DNA of 64,000 nt from Bradyrhizobium barranii subsp. barranii (GCF_017565645.3 NZ_CP086136.1:4881501-4945500), one strand, 5' to 3'. Numbered from the stretch's first letter, positions 8,661 through 18,091 are shown. Numbers and translations are program-made. Notes: a model not told the origin generated them from the sequence alone.

Positions 8661-9826
8661 GCGGCGGCCGGCCGTCCGAACAGCCGCGCGATGCGCGCGT
8701 TCGACCTGTTGATGGCCTCCATGAGGCGGGGCGGCGGCTCGACCACGATGCCGCCGATGATCAACCACAGCCCGACGCCGATGGCGCCCAGGACCATCGC
8801 GTATTGGAACAGCACCGGGCCAGGCGACTTTACCGCCATCACCGAGCAGGCGAATCCTGCCATGCGCAGGCCGAACACGGCGATCACCGAGCCGCCGATC
8901 GAGAAGTTGCGGCTCTGGCGCGTGGTGCGCGGCGCGCCGAGGAAGGCGAAGGTCAGCACGGCAAAGGCGAAGGGATAGATCGGCGCCAGCAGGCTGTCGT
9001 GCAGAGCCGAGCGGAACTGTCCGGGAATCTGCTTGTAGACCGGATCGTCCTCGGACGGGGAGAACAGCTCCCAGAGATAGCGCTCGCGGATGCCGAGGGT
9101 GACGTCGTGACCCTGGCCCGAGAACTTCGACATGTCGAAGCCGTAGCGGCCGAACGCCACCAGCGCGGGATCGCGCTTGCCGGCCTCGAAGCGCTGGAGA
9201 TTGCCGTCCTTGAGCACCAGGAACGAGCCGTTGTCGTTCTTCACGACCTCGCCATGCTCGGCGACGATCGAGACGCGCTCGTTGGGATCGCGGCGATCGT
9301 CGATGAAGATCCCGGCGAGGATGCCGCCGGGCTGGCGTTCGCGGATCCGGATCGTCAGGTTCTTGTCGAGCTGGGCGAAGCGGCCGGGCTGGAGGATGTT
9401 GGTGAGCACGTCGGCGGTGATCTCGGCGTCCCACTGCTTGATCCGCCGCATGCCGTCGGGGGCGAGATAGGCCGCGATGAAGGCGACCAGCAGCGCCACG
9501 ACACAGGTGGCGTAGAAGAACGGATAGAACAGCCGGAACGGCGAGAAGCCGGCGGCATTCATCACGATGATCTCGGAATCGGTCGCGAGCTTGTTCAGCG
9601 TGTGCGAGATCGCGATCATCAGCGCGATCGGCGAGATGATCAGGACCAGTGCCGGCACGACGAGGCTGGTGATGCCGAGGAAGGTCAGGATGGTCTGACC
9701 CTGGCTCGTCATCAGGTCGATGCCGCGCAACGCCTGCGTAATCCAGATCACGCCGGTGAGGCTGACCAGGACCAGCGCAAACGACGCCAGCGTCGTGCGG
9801 AAGATATACCTATCGATTGACCCCAT
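8657..9826 (-). CDS. lptF: LPS export ABC transporter permease LptF
   Basis: LptF pairs with LptG in the lipopolysaccharide extraction transporter. The 389-residue protein starts MGSIDRYIFRTTL, a typical LptF opening, followed by helices around residues 15-35, 55-75 and 100-120. A periplasmic domain (about 130-270) and three C-terminal helices follow. It is the first gene of a minus-strand series lptF-lptG-lptD-surA-pdxA-rsmA with start/stop overlaps at most junctions. The promoter must lie in the 341-bp region shared with pepA. Confidence 0.95.
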   Translation of the reverse strand: MGSIDRYIFRTTLASFALVLVSLTGVIWITQALRGIDLMTSQGQTILTFLGITSLVVPALVLIISPIALMIAISHTLNKLATDSEIIVMNAAGFSPFRLFYPFFYATCVVALLVAFIAAYLAPDGMRRIKQWDAEITADVLTNILQPGRFAQLDKNLTIRIRERQPGGILAGIFIDDRRDPNERVSIVAEHGEVVKNDNGSFLVLKDGNLQRFEAGKRDPALVAFGRYGFDMSKFSGQGHDVTLGIRERYLWELFSPSEDDPVYKQIPGQFRSALHDSLLAPIYPFAFAVLTFAFLGAPRTTRQSRNFSIGGSVIAVFGLRMAGFACSVMAVKSPGPVLFQYAMVLGAIGVGLWLIIGGIVVEPPPRLMEAINRSNARIARLFGRPAAA

Positions 9827-10167
9827 GCGCTACCGCACGAATCCCCACCAGCGCCCCAATGCAGGCCGGAAGTCCGGCTGCCCAACCAATCCCCGATCAG
9901 GGGATCCCCAAGGTCGGCCAACCACCTCTACCACCGGCTTACTCTCTCACTACCATCCCTTTGATCCATCAACAAAATGGCTGCCCCGTGGCGCCGTCAA
10001 TATATGGTTAATATTTCCCTCGTTGTGGCCCGGCGGCCACGGGGGTGCTTGGCAGCCACCGCGCCAGTGGCCCATAGTGGGGAAAGTCCAGTGAATCGTC
10101 GTTCAGCTCCGGCCCCTGGCCGGGTCCGCCCAGCGACGAAAAACCCGATGTTTTGAAGGAGTTACCC
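9827..10167. promoter_or_regulatory. Divergent intergenic region between lptF and pepA, with three hairpins
   Basis: This 341-bp stretch holds no credible gene and must carry promoters for lptF (leftward) and pepA (rightward). I see three short perfect hairpins: GCCGGA-AG-TCCGGC (9865-9878), ATCCCC-N5-GGGGAT (9889-9905) and GTGGCC-N4-GGCCAC (10025-10040). An A/T-rich patch (ATATATGGTTAATATTT) near 10000-10016 is the best place for a promoter. The ribosome site AAGGAG of pepA is at 10157-10162. Confidence 0.5.
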
Positions 10168-11667
10168 ATGTCCGATGCCATCAAGGTCGGCTTTGTTCCG
10201 TTGTCTGCTGCCGCCCGTGGCATCCTGGTCGTGTTCTGCGACGACACTCTGAAGCTCGGTCCGGCGACGGCCAAGGCACTCGGCGGCGCCACTGAGTTGG
10301 TCAAGCGGGCGGCCTCCGCCGCCGGCTTCAAGGGCAAAAGCGGCGCCGCGCTGGACATCCTGGCGCCGGAGGGGGTGAAGGCTACCCGCCTGGTCGTGAT
10401 CGGCGCCGGCAAGGCGGCGAGCCTGAAGGCGAACGACTTCCTCAAATTCGGCGGCGTGGCGGCGGGCAAGCTTTCGGCCGCGGCCGCTGCCATGACCATC
10501 ATCGCGGAACTTCCTGATGGCGCCATGACCAGCGAGCAGGCGGTTGCGATCGCCTCGGGCCTGCGGCTGCGCGCCTACAAGTTCGATCGCTACAAGACGA
10601 AAAAGAAAGACGGCGAGGAGGGCGGCTTGCGCGCCGACATCTTGCTTGCGGTCGGCGATGCCACCGCGGCGAAGAAGGCGTTTGCCTCGGCCGGCCATGT
10701 CGTCGACGGCGTGATCATCGCGCGCGATCTCGTCAACGAGCCGCCGAACGTGCTTTTCCCCGAGGAGTTCGCGCGCCGCGCGGGCCTGCTCCGCAAGCTC
10801 GGCGTCAAGGTCGAGGTGCTCGACGTCAGGGCGATGGACAAGCTCGGCATGGGCGCGCTGCTCGGCGTCGGCCAGGGTTCGTCGCGGCCGAGCCGGACCG
10901 TGATCATGCGCTGGGACGGCGGCAAGAAGGGCGAGGCACCGGTCGCCTTTGTCGGCAAGGGCGTCTGCTTCGACACCGGCGGCATTTCGATCAAGCCGGC
11001 CGGCAGCATGGAAGACATGAAGGGCGACATGGGCGGTGCCGCCTGCGTCGTCGGCCTGATGCACGCGCTCGCCGCGCGCAAGGCCAAGGCCAACGTCGTC
11101 GGCGCTATCGGCCTCGTCGAGAACATGCCCGACGGCAATGCGCAGCGGCCGGGCGACATCGTCACCTCGATGTCGGGCCAGACCATCGAGATCATCAACA
11201 CCGACGCCGAAGGCCGCCTCGTGCTCGCCGACGTGCTCTGGTACGTGGCCAAAAAGACCAAGCCGAAATTCATGGTGGATCTGGCGACGCTGACCGGCGC
11301 GATCATGGTCGCGCTCGGCACCGAGCATGCCGGCATGTTCTCCAACAATGACGAGCTCGCCGACCGTCTGCTCGCGGCCGGCATCGAGAGCGGAGAGAAA
11401 GTCTGGCGCATGCCGCTCGGCCCCGAATACGACAAGCTGATCGATTCCCAGTTCGCCGACATGAAGAACACCGGCGGCCGCCATGGCGGCTCGATCACCG
11501 CGGCGCAGTTCCTCCAGCGCTTCGTCGACGGCACGCCGTGGGCGCATCTCGACATCGCCGGCACCGCGATGGGCGCGCCGAAGACCGACATCAACCAGAG
11601 CTGGGGAAGCGGCTACGGTGTGCGTTTGCTCGACCGTCTGGTCGCCGACCACTACGAGCGCAAATGA
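10168..11667 (+). CDS. pepA: Leucyl aminopeptidase (peptidase family M17)
   Basis: A cytoplasmic two-metal aminopeptidase that removes N-terminal residues from peptides. The 499-residue protein has the M17 plan: a variable N-terminal domain, then the catalytic domain with the lysine/aspartate segment [20 protein letters not shown] further aspartate cluster (MKGDMGGA) and the family signature [14 protein letters not shown] follow. The ATG at 10168 has AAGGAG five bases upstream. The stop is 6 bp before holC, so the two form an operon, as commonly seen in alphaproteobacteria. In some bacteria PepA also binds DNA; nothing here tests that. Confidence 0.96.
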   Translation: MSDAIKVGFVPLSAAARGILVVFCDDTLKLGPATAKALGGATELVKRAASAAGFKGKSGAALDILAPEGVKATRLVVIGAGKAASLKANDFLKFGGVAAGKLSAAAAAMTIIAELPDGAMTSEQAVAIASGLRLRAYKFDRYKTKKKDGEEGGLRADILLAVGDATAAKKAFASAGHVVDGVIIARDLVNEPPNVLFPEEFARRAGLLRKLGVKVEVLDVRAMDKLGMGALLGVGQGSSRPSRTVIMRWDGGKKGEAPVAFVGKGVCFDTGGISIKPAGSMEDMKGDMGGAACVVGLMHALAARKAKANVVGAIGLVENMPDGNAQRPGDIVTSMSGQTIEIINTDAEGRLVLADVLWYVAKKTKPKFMVDLATLTGAIMVALGTEHAGMFSNNDELADRLLAAGIESGEKVWRMPLGPEYDKLIDSQFADMKNTGGRHGGSITAAQFLQRFVDGTPWAHLDIAGTAMGAPKTDINQSWGSGYGVRLLDRLVADHYERK

Positions 11668-11673
11668 ACTGAG

Positions 11674-12126
11674 ATGACCGAAGTCCTTTTCTACCATCTG
11701 CAAAACATGACGGTGGAGAACGTGTTGCCGCCGTTTCTCGAGAAATCGCTCGAGCGCGGCTGGCGCGTCGTGGTGCAGTCGACCTCGCCGGAGCGCGCCG
11801 ACGCGCTCGACGCGCACCTATGGACTTACCGCGACGATTCGTTCCTGCCGCACGCGACATGGCGCGTGAACGATGCCGCCGATCAGCCGATCGTGCTGGC
11901 GATCGAGGAGGACAATCCCAACGGCGCCAATGTCCGCTTCCTGGTCGACAACGCCGCGCTGCCGCAGGACGCGCAGGGCTATGAACGCATGGTGCTGCTG
12001 TTCAACGGCGACGATCCTGACGCGCTGGCGTTTGCCCGGAGCGCCTGGACGGATTGCAAGGCGCAGGGATTTGATGTCACCTATTGGCAGGCCGACGAAC
12101 GGGGCCGTTGGCAGCGCCGGAATTAG
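11674..12126 (+). CDS. holC: DNA polymerase III chi subunit
   Basis: HolC (chi) connects the clamp loader to single-strand-binding protein during replication. The 150-residue protein shows the family pattern: start MTEVLFYHLQNMTVE, the region LEKSLERGWRVVVQ, the conserved LWTYRDDSFLPHA and a C-terminal FDVTYWQADERGRW. It follows pepA by 6 bp. Its TAG stop codon coincides with the TTAG target duplicated by the IS1380-type element that begins at the next base, so the insertion left the reading frame intact but removed whatever lay downstream. Confidence 0.95.
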   Translation: MTEVLFYHLQNMTVENVLPPFLEKSLERGWRVVVQSTSPERADALDAHLWTYRDDSFLPHATWRVNDAADQPIVLAIEEDNPNGANVRFLVDNAALPQDAQGYERMVLLFNGDDPDALAFARSAWTDCKAQGFDVTYWQADERGRWQRRN

Positions 12127-12292
12127 CCCGTCCTATTCGTGAGAGTGCGGCTTTTGGGCCCGATTGATGCGGCCGCACATCTTGTCTGACGAGGCGCACA
12201 GGATTGCCTTCGGCTTTTCGCCGCCTGACGACCGGTACTTTGCAACGCGCTTGAGGGATGGGTTGGGCGAACGGGGGCGGACGCCCCGCCGG

Positions 12293-13636
12293 TCAAGGAC
12301 CGAGCGGCAGCAGCGCGCCGGGCAAGCCGCAGATCAGGTCGGCTTCGGGACATGCCGCGGCAAACGCAAGGCGAATGCGGCTCGTGGTCTCGACGACACG
12401 GGCGGCGATTTTCAAGAGCCGAAGACGCAGCGTCGCGAACTCGGCAGCGGCCAATTCCCGGGCTTTGGGAATGGCGTCGCGCACGGTCAGCATCAGCCAA
12501 TAAGCGGCCGTATGGAGCACGAGACGGACCTGGTTGGCGAGCGCCGAACGGCAGCTGGTGCGATCGGAGGCGAGCTGCGTCTTATGCAGCTTGATCAGAT
12601 TCTCGGCTTGGCCGCGCGCGCAATACAGGCTGTCGTAGATCCACTCGGCCGAGCCGACATCGAGGCTGGTGACGACGAAGCGGATGTCGAGGCCGAGCAT
12701 CGTCGCCTCAATACGGGCGACAGTGCGCCGTTCGCGATCCCAGGACTTTGCCTTGTGGCGCGTCTCGGTATAGCCACGCAGAACCGGCAGGTTCTCGATG
12801 GCGCGTCGCGTGCGGATGTCGTCGGCGACCTCGTCGACTTTTCTGGCGAGAGGCTTGGTGCCGGACAGACCGAAGATGTAGTCGATGCCGTTGGTCTCGC
12901 ACCACGCCATTGCCTCCGGCCGGGCATAGTGCCCGTCGCCACGGAACGTAATTTGCGTGTTGTGCCATCGCGTCCGGATATGCCGTACCAGGCGGCGCAG
13001 ATGGGCACGCACCTCGACGCCGCCCGGCGTCTTGCCGGGCCGCAGCACGACGGCCACGGGCCGGCTCTTCTCCGTGTCGTAGACGTGGATCGGCAGGAAG
13101 CAGCGTTCGTCATAATGAGCGTTGAACAGCGAGAGCTGCTGATGGCCGTGGACGACGTCGCAGGTATCATCGATGTCGAGCGTGACGGATGCCGGCTCGC
13201 GCGGGTAGCTATCCATCCATGCGTCGACCAAAGTGTAGGTCAGCCGGATCACGTCGCGCAGGCGCGGAGCATTCTCCAGCCGCGACAGCGTCGGCTGGGA
13301 ACACAAATCCCGGCCCGTGTCCGGTAGGCGACCGCAGGCCAGTTTGAATGCCGGATCGGACCTCAGATGATCGAGGTCGTCGGCGTCCTCGTAGCCGCAG
13401 CAGATCGCGAACATGCGAGCGCGGAACATATCGACCAGGCTGTGCACGACCCGCGTCGGATCGCGCCGATCCGGGAACACCCGGGCCAGATTGTTGGCCA
13501 AACCGAGACGCCGCTCGGCCATCGCCAGAAGCATCACGCCCCCGTTCGAGGTTAGGCGCCCACCATCGAAGGCAGCTGTGACTTTCTTGGCGTGAACGGC
13601 TGGAAACGAGAAGGGCGGAATCGTATCGTCGGTCAT
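12293..13636 (-). CDS. IS1380-family transposase, copy 1
   Basis: A 447-residue DDE transposase. The family start (FPAVHAKKVTAAFDGGRLTSNGG) is followed by DIDDTCDVVHGHQQLSLFNAHY, which carries the first catalytic aspartate. Further along are FRGDGHYARPEAMAWCE (second Asp) and a C-terminal ARGQAENLIK region with the likely catalytic Glu. Length is normal for the family and no frameshift is seen, so the enzyme is probably active. It differs from the second copy by one residue (Asn48 here, Asp48 there). The ATG at 13636 lies just inside the right terminal region. Confidence 0.95.
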   Translation of the reverse strand: MTDDTIPPFSFPAVHAKKVTAAFDGGRLTSNGGVMLLAMAERRLGLANNLARVFPDRRDPTRVVHSLVDMFRARMFAICCGYEDADDLDHLRSDPAFKLACGRLPDTGRDLCSQPTLSRLENAPRLRDVIRLTYTLVDAWMDSYPREPASVTLDIDDTCDVVHGHQQLSLFNAHYDERCFLPIHVYDTEKSRPVAVVLRPGKTPGGVEVRAHLRRLVRHIRTRWHNTQITFRGDGHYARPEAMAWCETNGIDYIFGLSGTKPLARKVDEVADDIRTRRAIENLPVLRGYTETRHKAKSWDRERRTVARIEATMLGLDIRFVVTSLDVGSAEWIYDSLYCARGQAENLIKLHKTQLASDRTSCRSALANQVRLVLHTAAYWLMLTVRDAIPKARELAAAEFATLRLRLLKIAARVVETTSRIRLAFAAACPEADLICGLPGALLPLGP

Positions 13637-13743
13637 GGCGGGCGTGGCGTTCGCGGTTGGAGGTGATGGGGTTGGCTTCGCAACCGAATCCTACGCCGCA
13701 TCAGCGCTTTACCCCTCAGGCGCACTCTTACGAATAAGACGGG

Positions 13744-13953
13744 TTAAGTTGAAGAAAGATTGAGTGACTCCCGATCATTTCTGTGCCGAAACGTGGAGTC
13801 GCGGTCGTGCCGCGTCCAAAGAAACCGGCGCGAGCGGCCTATTAGACGCGGTAGGTGATCAGCCTCCGAAACGAGACTATCAAGCATGAAGAGATCGAGC
13901 GCGAGGCAGAGGTTTTATTTGTGTTGAATTCTTGCTTCTCGATAGTGGTCTGA
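13744..13953. other. Passenger spacer between inner and outer right ends of IS1380 copy 1
   Basis: About 210 bp sit between the complete IS1380 right end and the truncated second right end. The same segment follows copy 2 (19709-19918). I see no convincing gene in it: the only ATG-started frame, near 13886, runs 13 codons. It has been carried along by transposition because the outer end was used. Its origin is unknown; it may be the remains of DNA once lying between two IS copies. Confidence 0.6.
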
Positions 13954-14092
13954 AATCGTATCATCGGTCATGGCGGGCGTGGCGTTCGCGGTTGAAGGTG
14001 ATGGGGTGGCTTCGCAACCGAATCCTACGCCGCATCAGCGCTTTACACCACGCTCGCCAGCCTCTCAGGCGCCCTCTCGCGAATAAGACGGG
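13954..14092 (-). repeat. Truncated IS1380 right end (outer end of copy 1)
   Basis: This 139-bp segment repeats, with small changes and one insertion, the terminal region 13619-13743 of the complete IS. It includes the transposase start codon and its first codons before breaking off. Its end, CTCTCGCGAATAAGACGGG, differs from the left terminal repeat at about three positions over 22, yet the TTAG target duplication lies beside it. It is therefore a working end, derived from a related but not identical IS. Confidence 0.75.
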
Positions 14093-14223
14093 TTAGCGGT
14101 CGTTTGCAATCAATGATAATTTGCACTTTTCGGGCGATGCTGGCTTTTGTCACCTTCGTGCCGCAAAGTGATGTTGGGACAATCGCTTAGGGCCGGTCCT
14201 TCATGCGGGGAATTTAGTTTATC

Positions 14224-14751
14224 GTGCGACATCAAAAGCTTCCCAGCTCGCTCATAGTTGCGTTGGCTGCCGTAGCACCGCTGCTCGCGGGCTGCTCGGG
14301 GACCGACCTGTTGTCCAAGGATGCCCAGTGGTTCAACACGCCGAGCCGCCTGTTCATCAAGAGCATCTCAATCGAATCGCCACCGTTGACCCCCGACAAG
14401 CCCGTGACGGCCGAGGATCTGGTCAGCGCCGACGGCGCCTGTCGCGGCATGACGCCGCCCCCTGGGCCGGCTGACGCCAATGCTTCGACGACGGCGCCGG
14501 CGCCCATGGGCGGCACGGTCGCGCTCGGTCACACCGAATGCGACGTGGTGCGCGGCATCGGGGCGCCCTCGACCGTCAATCTCTCCAGTGACGCCGCCGG
14601 TCGGCGCGTTGCCGTGGTCACCTGGAGCACCGGTCCGCGCGCAGGCATCTACACCTTCACGTCCGGCCGTCTGTCCTCGATCGAGGGCACGCCGGAAGCG
14701 CCTGTCATGCCGAAGGCGACCAAGCCGAAGCCGAAGAAGAAGTCGGCGTAA
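14224..14751 (+). CDS. Lipoprotein, possibly with a SmpA/OmlA (BamE)-like domain
   Basis: The 175-residue protein has a bacterial lipoprotein signal: a hydrophobic stretch (LIVALAAVAPLLAGC) ending in a lipobox LAGC, so it should be acylated at Cys23. The mature part contains a Pro/Ala/Thr linker and then GHTECDVVRGIGAPSTVNL with a following beta-rich segment (VAVVTWSTG, YTFTSGRLSSIEG). This resembles the two-helix, beta-sheet pattern of BamE/SmpA proteins, but the match is by eye only. A Lys/Pro-rich tail (KPKPKKKSA) ends it. The start is GTG at 14224, with a GGGGAA sequence upstream. It lies 127 bp beyond IS1380 copy 1. Confidence 0.7.
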   Translation: MRHQKLPSSLIVALAAVAPLLAGCSGTDLLSKDAQWFNTPSRLFIKSISIESPPLTPDKPVTAEDLVSADGACRGMTPPPGPADANASTTAPAPMGGTVALGHTECDVVRGIGAPSTVNLSSDAAGRRVAVVTWSTGPRAGIYTFTSGRLSSIEGTPEAPVMPKATKPKPKKKSA

Positions 14752-15235
14752 GGCGAACTCTCGCGTCCCGGACGCGCTGCAGCGCCATCAGCGCGTTCAC
14801 GCGCGTCTTCGACGCGCTATGCGCTGCTGCGCAGAGCTGGGACCTAGTCTCTCTCGATCCAGTCTCTCTTGATCATGAGCCCCGGCTCAGCAGCGCACCA
14901 CTATCGTGCTGCGCTACGTCCGGGGCACGAGAGCAACGATCGAATTCGCCATCTCATCAAACTTAATGCGTCGTCGCTTCGAGCTGTGGCTTCTGCGCGC
15001 GCATCAATGTGTTTGGTGGGATTCGCGCGCGCCTTCGAAAGTCACGCTGCCGTTATACGTGATCGGCAATTCGTGATGTGAGAGCGTTTGCATCCGCTGT
15101 CGAAACCAGCCCGGAGGAAAACTGGAGGAAATCTCCAGAATAATCACGTGCGTCTAAAGCAGTGCTTCAAGTAAGACATCCGCACCACTGCTACGCATCG
15201 AGGGGAGGGGCTAGATCGATCGAAGGAATATTTGG
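14752..15235. other. Intergenic region before the RTX gene, with a REP-like hairpin
   Basis: No gene is supported in this 484-bp stretch. It contains an imperfect inverted repeat at 14879-14926 (GCCCCGG ... CCGGGGC, with AGCGCA-type inner arms) of the sort scattered between Bradyrhizobium genes. A short perfect hairpin CTGGAG-GAAAT-CTCCAG lies at 15122-15138. The RTX gene has a good ribosome site (GAAGGA) 8 bp before its ATG, so its promoter should lie in the last 150 bp here. Confidence 0.55.
14879..14926. repeat. REP-like imperfect palindrome
   Basis: The segment reads GCCCCGG at its left end and CCGGGGC at its right end, with complementary AGCGCA / TGCGCT blocks between. It forms a broken stem of about 20 pairs around a TATC loop. 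From experience this resembles a dispersed intergenic repeat of Bradyrhizobium; a genome search would be needed to prove copy number. Confidence 0.5.
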
Positions 15236-18085
15236 ATGTCTACTACCTCTGTTTTCTCCCCGGTTACGGGCCAGCTCACCATTTTCGGCGACAGCGCCAA
15301 TAACGGCGTCGTGATCAGCCGCGACAAGTCGGGCCGCATTCTCATCAATAACGGGCAGGTGAAGACGATCGGTGGCGATCCCACTGTGGCCAACACCAAT
15401 GAGATCGACATCTTCGGTCAGGGCGGCGACGACACGATCACCGTTAACGAATCCAACGGCACGATGCCCGCGGTGCACATTTTCGGCGGCGACGGCAATG
15501 ACAGGATCACGGGCGGCTCGGGTGCCGATTTGCTGTTTGGGCAGGCCGGCGACGATACGATCAAGGGCGGCGGCGGCAACGATCTGCTGTTCGGCGGCGC
15601 GGGCAACGACACGCTGGACGGCGGCAGCGGCGACAACCAGTTGTTCGGGGAAGCGGGCAACGACCTCATGATCTGGAATCCGGGGGGCGGCACCAACCTG
15701 TTCGAGGGCGGTGACGGCAACGACACCGCGCAGGTCAACGGAAGCAATGACCCGGAGACGTTCACGATCACGGCGAACGGCACGCGCGTGCGATTCGACG
15801 GGACGGGCGCGGCGCCATTTTCGCTCGACATCGGCACGACGGAGAATCTCGTGCTGCACGCCGGCGGCGGCGACGACGTCATCACCGCAAGCAATGGACT
15901 CGCCAGCCTGATCTCGCTGACGCTCGACGGCGGCGCCGGCAACGACAGGATCACCGGCGGCGACGGCAACGACCTCCTGATCGGCGGCAGCGGCGACGAC
16001 ATCGTCAATGGCGGACGCGGCAACGACGTCGCGCAATTGGGGACGGGCGACGACACCTTCATCTGGAATCCCGGCGACGGCAGCGACACGGTCGAAGGCG
16101 GATCGGGCAACGACAAGCTGCTGTTCAACGGCGCCAACGTCAACGAGAAGATCGATATCTCGGCTAACGGCGGCAGGGTGCGCTTCACCCGCGACGTCGC
16201 CAACATCACGATGGACCTCGACAGCATCGAGCAGATCGAATTCGATGCACGCGGCGGCGCCGACAACATCACCGTCGGCGATCTCTCCGGGACCGGCGTC
16301 AAGCAGGTGCTGGTCGATCTCGGAGCCGTTCCCGGCGGCACGCAAGGCGACGGCGCGGCCGACACGGTGACCGTCAACGGCACTAACGGCGGCCAGCACA
16401 TCGAGGTCACGTCCAACGGGACGACCGTGACGGTGACGGGCCTGCCCGAAGTCGTGACGATCGCGAATGCGGAAGCTGCCAACGACCGGCTGCTGATCCA
16501 GGCGCTCGGCGGCAACGACGTCATCGATGCATCGCTACTTGCTGCGGCGATTGGGCTGACCATCGACAGCGGCGCGGGCAACGATACCATCACCGGCAGT
16601 CAGGGTGCCGACACCCTGATCGGCGGTGACGGAAACGACAAGGTCACCGGTGGCCGCGGCAACGACGTCGCGCTTCTCGGCGCAGGCGACGACCTCTTCA
16701 CGTGGAATCCCGGTGATGGTAGCGACACCGTCGAAGGTGGCGCGGGAACGGATACACTGGTGTTCAACGGCTCCAACGTCGCCGAGAACATGTCGATCTC
16801 GGCGAATGGCGGCCGCGCGCTTCTCACCCGCGACGTCGGCGCGATCACCATGGATCTCAACGGCGTCGAGCATGTGCAGATCGCTGCCGCCGGCGGCGCC
16901 GACAACATCACCGTCAACGATCTCTCCGGCACCGGCGTCACGCAGGTGGCGATCGACCTCAGTGCCGGCCCCGGCAGCCAGAGTGGTGACGGTGCGGCAG
17001 ATCGTGTGACCGTGAACGGCACCGCAGGCGATGACAACATCTCGATCACGACCTCTGGCGGATCGATCGTTGTCAACGGCCTTGCGGCGCAGGTGACCAT
17101 CGCTCACGCCGATGCCGGTGACGTCCTGACCGTCAACGGCGGAGGCGGTAACGACGTCATCAATGCCTCGTCCATCAAGGCGGGGCAGCCGTTCAGCCTC
17201 AACATCAATGGCGGTGACGGCAACGACACCATCACCGGCAGTGCCGGCAATGACATCGTGAACGGCGGCCGTGGCAACGACGTTGCCAATCTCGGCGCTG
17301 GCGATGATACCTTCGTCTGGAATCCCGGCGACGGCAGCGACATTGTCGAAGGCGGCAAGGGCACCGATACGCTGCTGTTCAACGGCGCCAACATCAACGA
17401 GAACATCAACATCTCGGCCAATGGCGGCCGGGTGCTGTTCACCCGCGATGTTGCTTCCATCGCGATGGACCTGAACGGCGTCGAGCATATCAACTTCAAC
17501 GCCCTCGGTGGTACCGACAACATCACGATCGGCGACCTCTCGGGGACCGGCGTGAATCAGGTCAACCTCGACCTCGGCGCCAATGACGGTGCCGCGGATA
17601 CGGTGACGATCAACGGAACCAGCGGCAGCGACGTCATCACGGTGACCGAGCACGACGGCATCATTACGGTGTCGGGGCTTGGCCAGGACATCAACATCAC
17701 CGATGCCGGAACGGGCGACAGGATCGTGATCAACGGGCTCGATGGCGACGACGTCATCACGGCCTCCGGTCTGCACGGCGGCATCCAGCTCGTCGCCAAT
17801 GGAGGCAATGGCGATGACATCCTGATCGGCAGCCCCGGCAACGACACGCTCGCGGGCGGTGCGGGTGACGACGTGCTGATCGGTGGCGGCGGACAGGACG
17901 TCCTCGACGGTGGCCCCGGCAACAACGTCGTCATCAACGGGGGCGGGGCGATGGCGGCCGCGATGCTGCTCAACCAGGCCATGGCGGCGAACCTTATCCC
18001 GGCAGGTGACGGTCACGGCGAGATGCCGTTGCCCGATCCGCACGCGGCGCAGAGCCAGACCCTCGCACCGCCGCAACACGCCTGA
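15236..18085 (+). CDS. Large RTX (hemolysin-type calcium-binding) protein, type I secretion substrate
   Basis: The 949-residue protein is dominated by GG-x-G-x-D-x nonapeptide repeats (for example GGDGNDRITGGSGADLLFG and GGAGNDTLDGGSGDNQLFG), which fold into calcium-filled beta rolls outside the cell. Besides these, a unit of about 205-215 residues recurs: F-x-WNPGDGSDTVEGG, then LLFNGANVNE, ISANGGRV-x-FTRDV, MDL, and DNIT-x-x-DLSGTGV. It occurs near residues 271, 484 and 689, with a diverged copy near 140. There is no N-terminal Sec signal, consistent with type I export. The C-terminus (about 50 residues after the last repeat) would hold the secretion signal. The matching exporter lies downstream, now separated by insertion sequences. 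No enzymatic domain is visible, so adhesin or surface-layer roles are possible. Confidence 0.9.
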   Translation: MSTTSVFSPVTGQLTIFGDSANNGVVISRDKSGRILINNGQVKTIGGDPTVANTNEIDIFGQGGDDTITVNESNGTMPAVHIFGGDGNDRITGGSGADLLFGQAGDDTIKGGGGNDLLFGGAGNDTLDGGSGDNQLFGEAGNDLMIWNPGGGTNLFEGGDGNDTAQVNGSNDPETFTITANGTRVRFDGTGAAPFSLDIGTTENLVLHAGGGDDVITASNGLASLISLTLDGGAGNDRITGGDGNDLLIGGSGDDIVNGGRGNDVAQLGTGDDTFIWNPGDGSDTVEGGSGNDKLLFNGANVNEKIDISANGGRVRFTRDVANITMDLDSIEQIEFDARGGADNITVGDLSGTGVKQVLVDLGAVPGGTQGDGAADTVTVNGTNGGQHIEVTSNGTTVTVTGLPEVVTIANAEAANDRLLIQALGGNDVIDASLLAAAIGLTIDSGAGNDTITGSQGADTLIGGDGNDKVTGGRGNDVALLGAGDDLFTWNPGDGSDTVEGGAGTDTLVFNGSNVAENMSISANGGRALLTRDVGAITMDLNGVEHVQIAAAGGADNITVNDLSGTGVTQVAIDLSAGPGSQSGDGAADRVTVNGTAGDDNISITTSGGSIVVNGLAAQVTIAHADAGDVLTVNGGGGNDVINASSIKAGQPFSLNINGGDGNDTITGSAGNDIVNGGRGNDVANLGAGDDTFVWNPGDGSDIVEGGKGTDTLLFNGANINENINISANGGRVLFTRDVASIAMDLNGVEHINFNALGGTDNITIGDLSGTGVNQVNLDLGANDGAADTVTINGTSGSDVITVTEHDGIITVSGLGQDINITDAGTGDRIVINGLDGDDVITASGLHGGIQLVANGGNGDDILIGSPGNDTLAGGAGDDVLIGGGGQDVLDGGPGNNVVINGGGAMAAAMLLNQAMAANLIPAGDGHGEMPLPDPHAAQSQTLAPPQHA

Positions 18086-18091
18086 CACTAG

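Larger units (their letters stand above)
12127..14092 (-). mobile_element. IS1380-family element, copy 1 (1,966 bp, extended right end)
   Basis: The element starts at CCCGTCC (12127) and ends at GACGGG (14092). It is flanked by a 4-bp target duplication TTAG at 12123-12126 and 14093-14096. The transposase gene lies at 12293-13636. A first right terminal repeat ends at 13743 and matches the left one in 21 of 23 positions. The duplicated target is found only outside the second, outer right end at 14092. Between them lie about 210 bp of unrelated DNA (13744-13953) and a truncated right-end copy (13954-14092). A second copy of the whole 1,966-bp unit is at 18092-20057, so this long form is what transposed. 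Confidence 0.9.

Noticed and set aside
10162..11817. 551-codon minus-strand frame opposite pepA
   Set aside because: Shadow of pepA, with no recognisable motif and no ribosome site.
16535..18088. Long minus-strand frame opposite the RTX repeats
   Set aside because: Generated by the repetitive GGCGGCAACGAC-type codons of the RTX gene read backwards.
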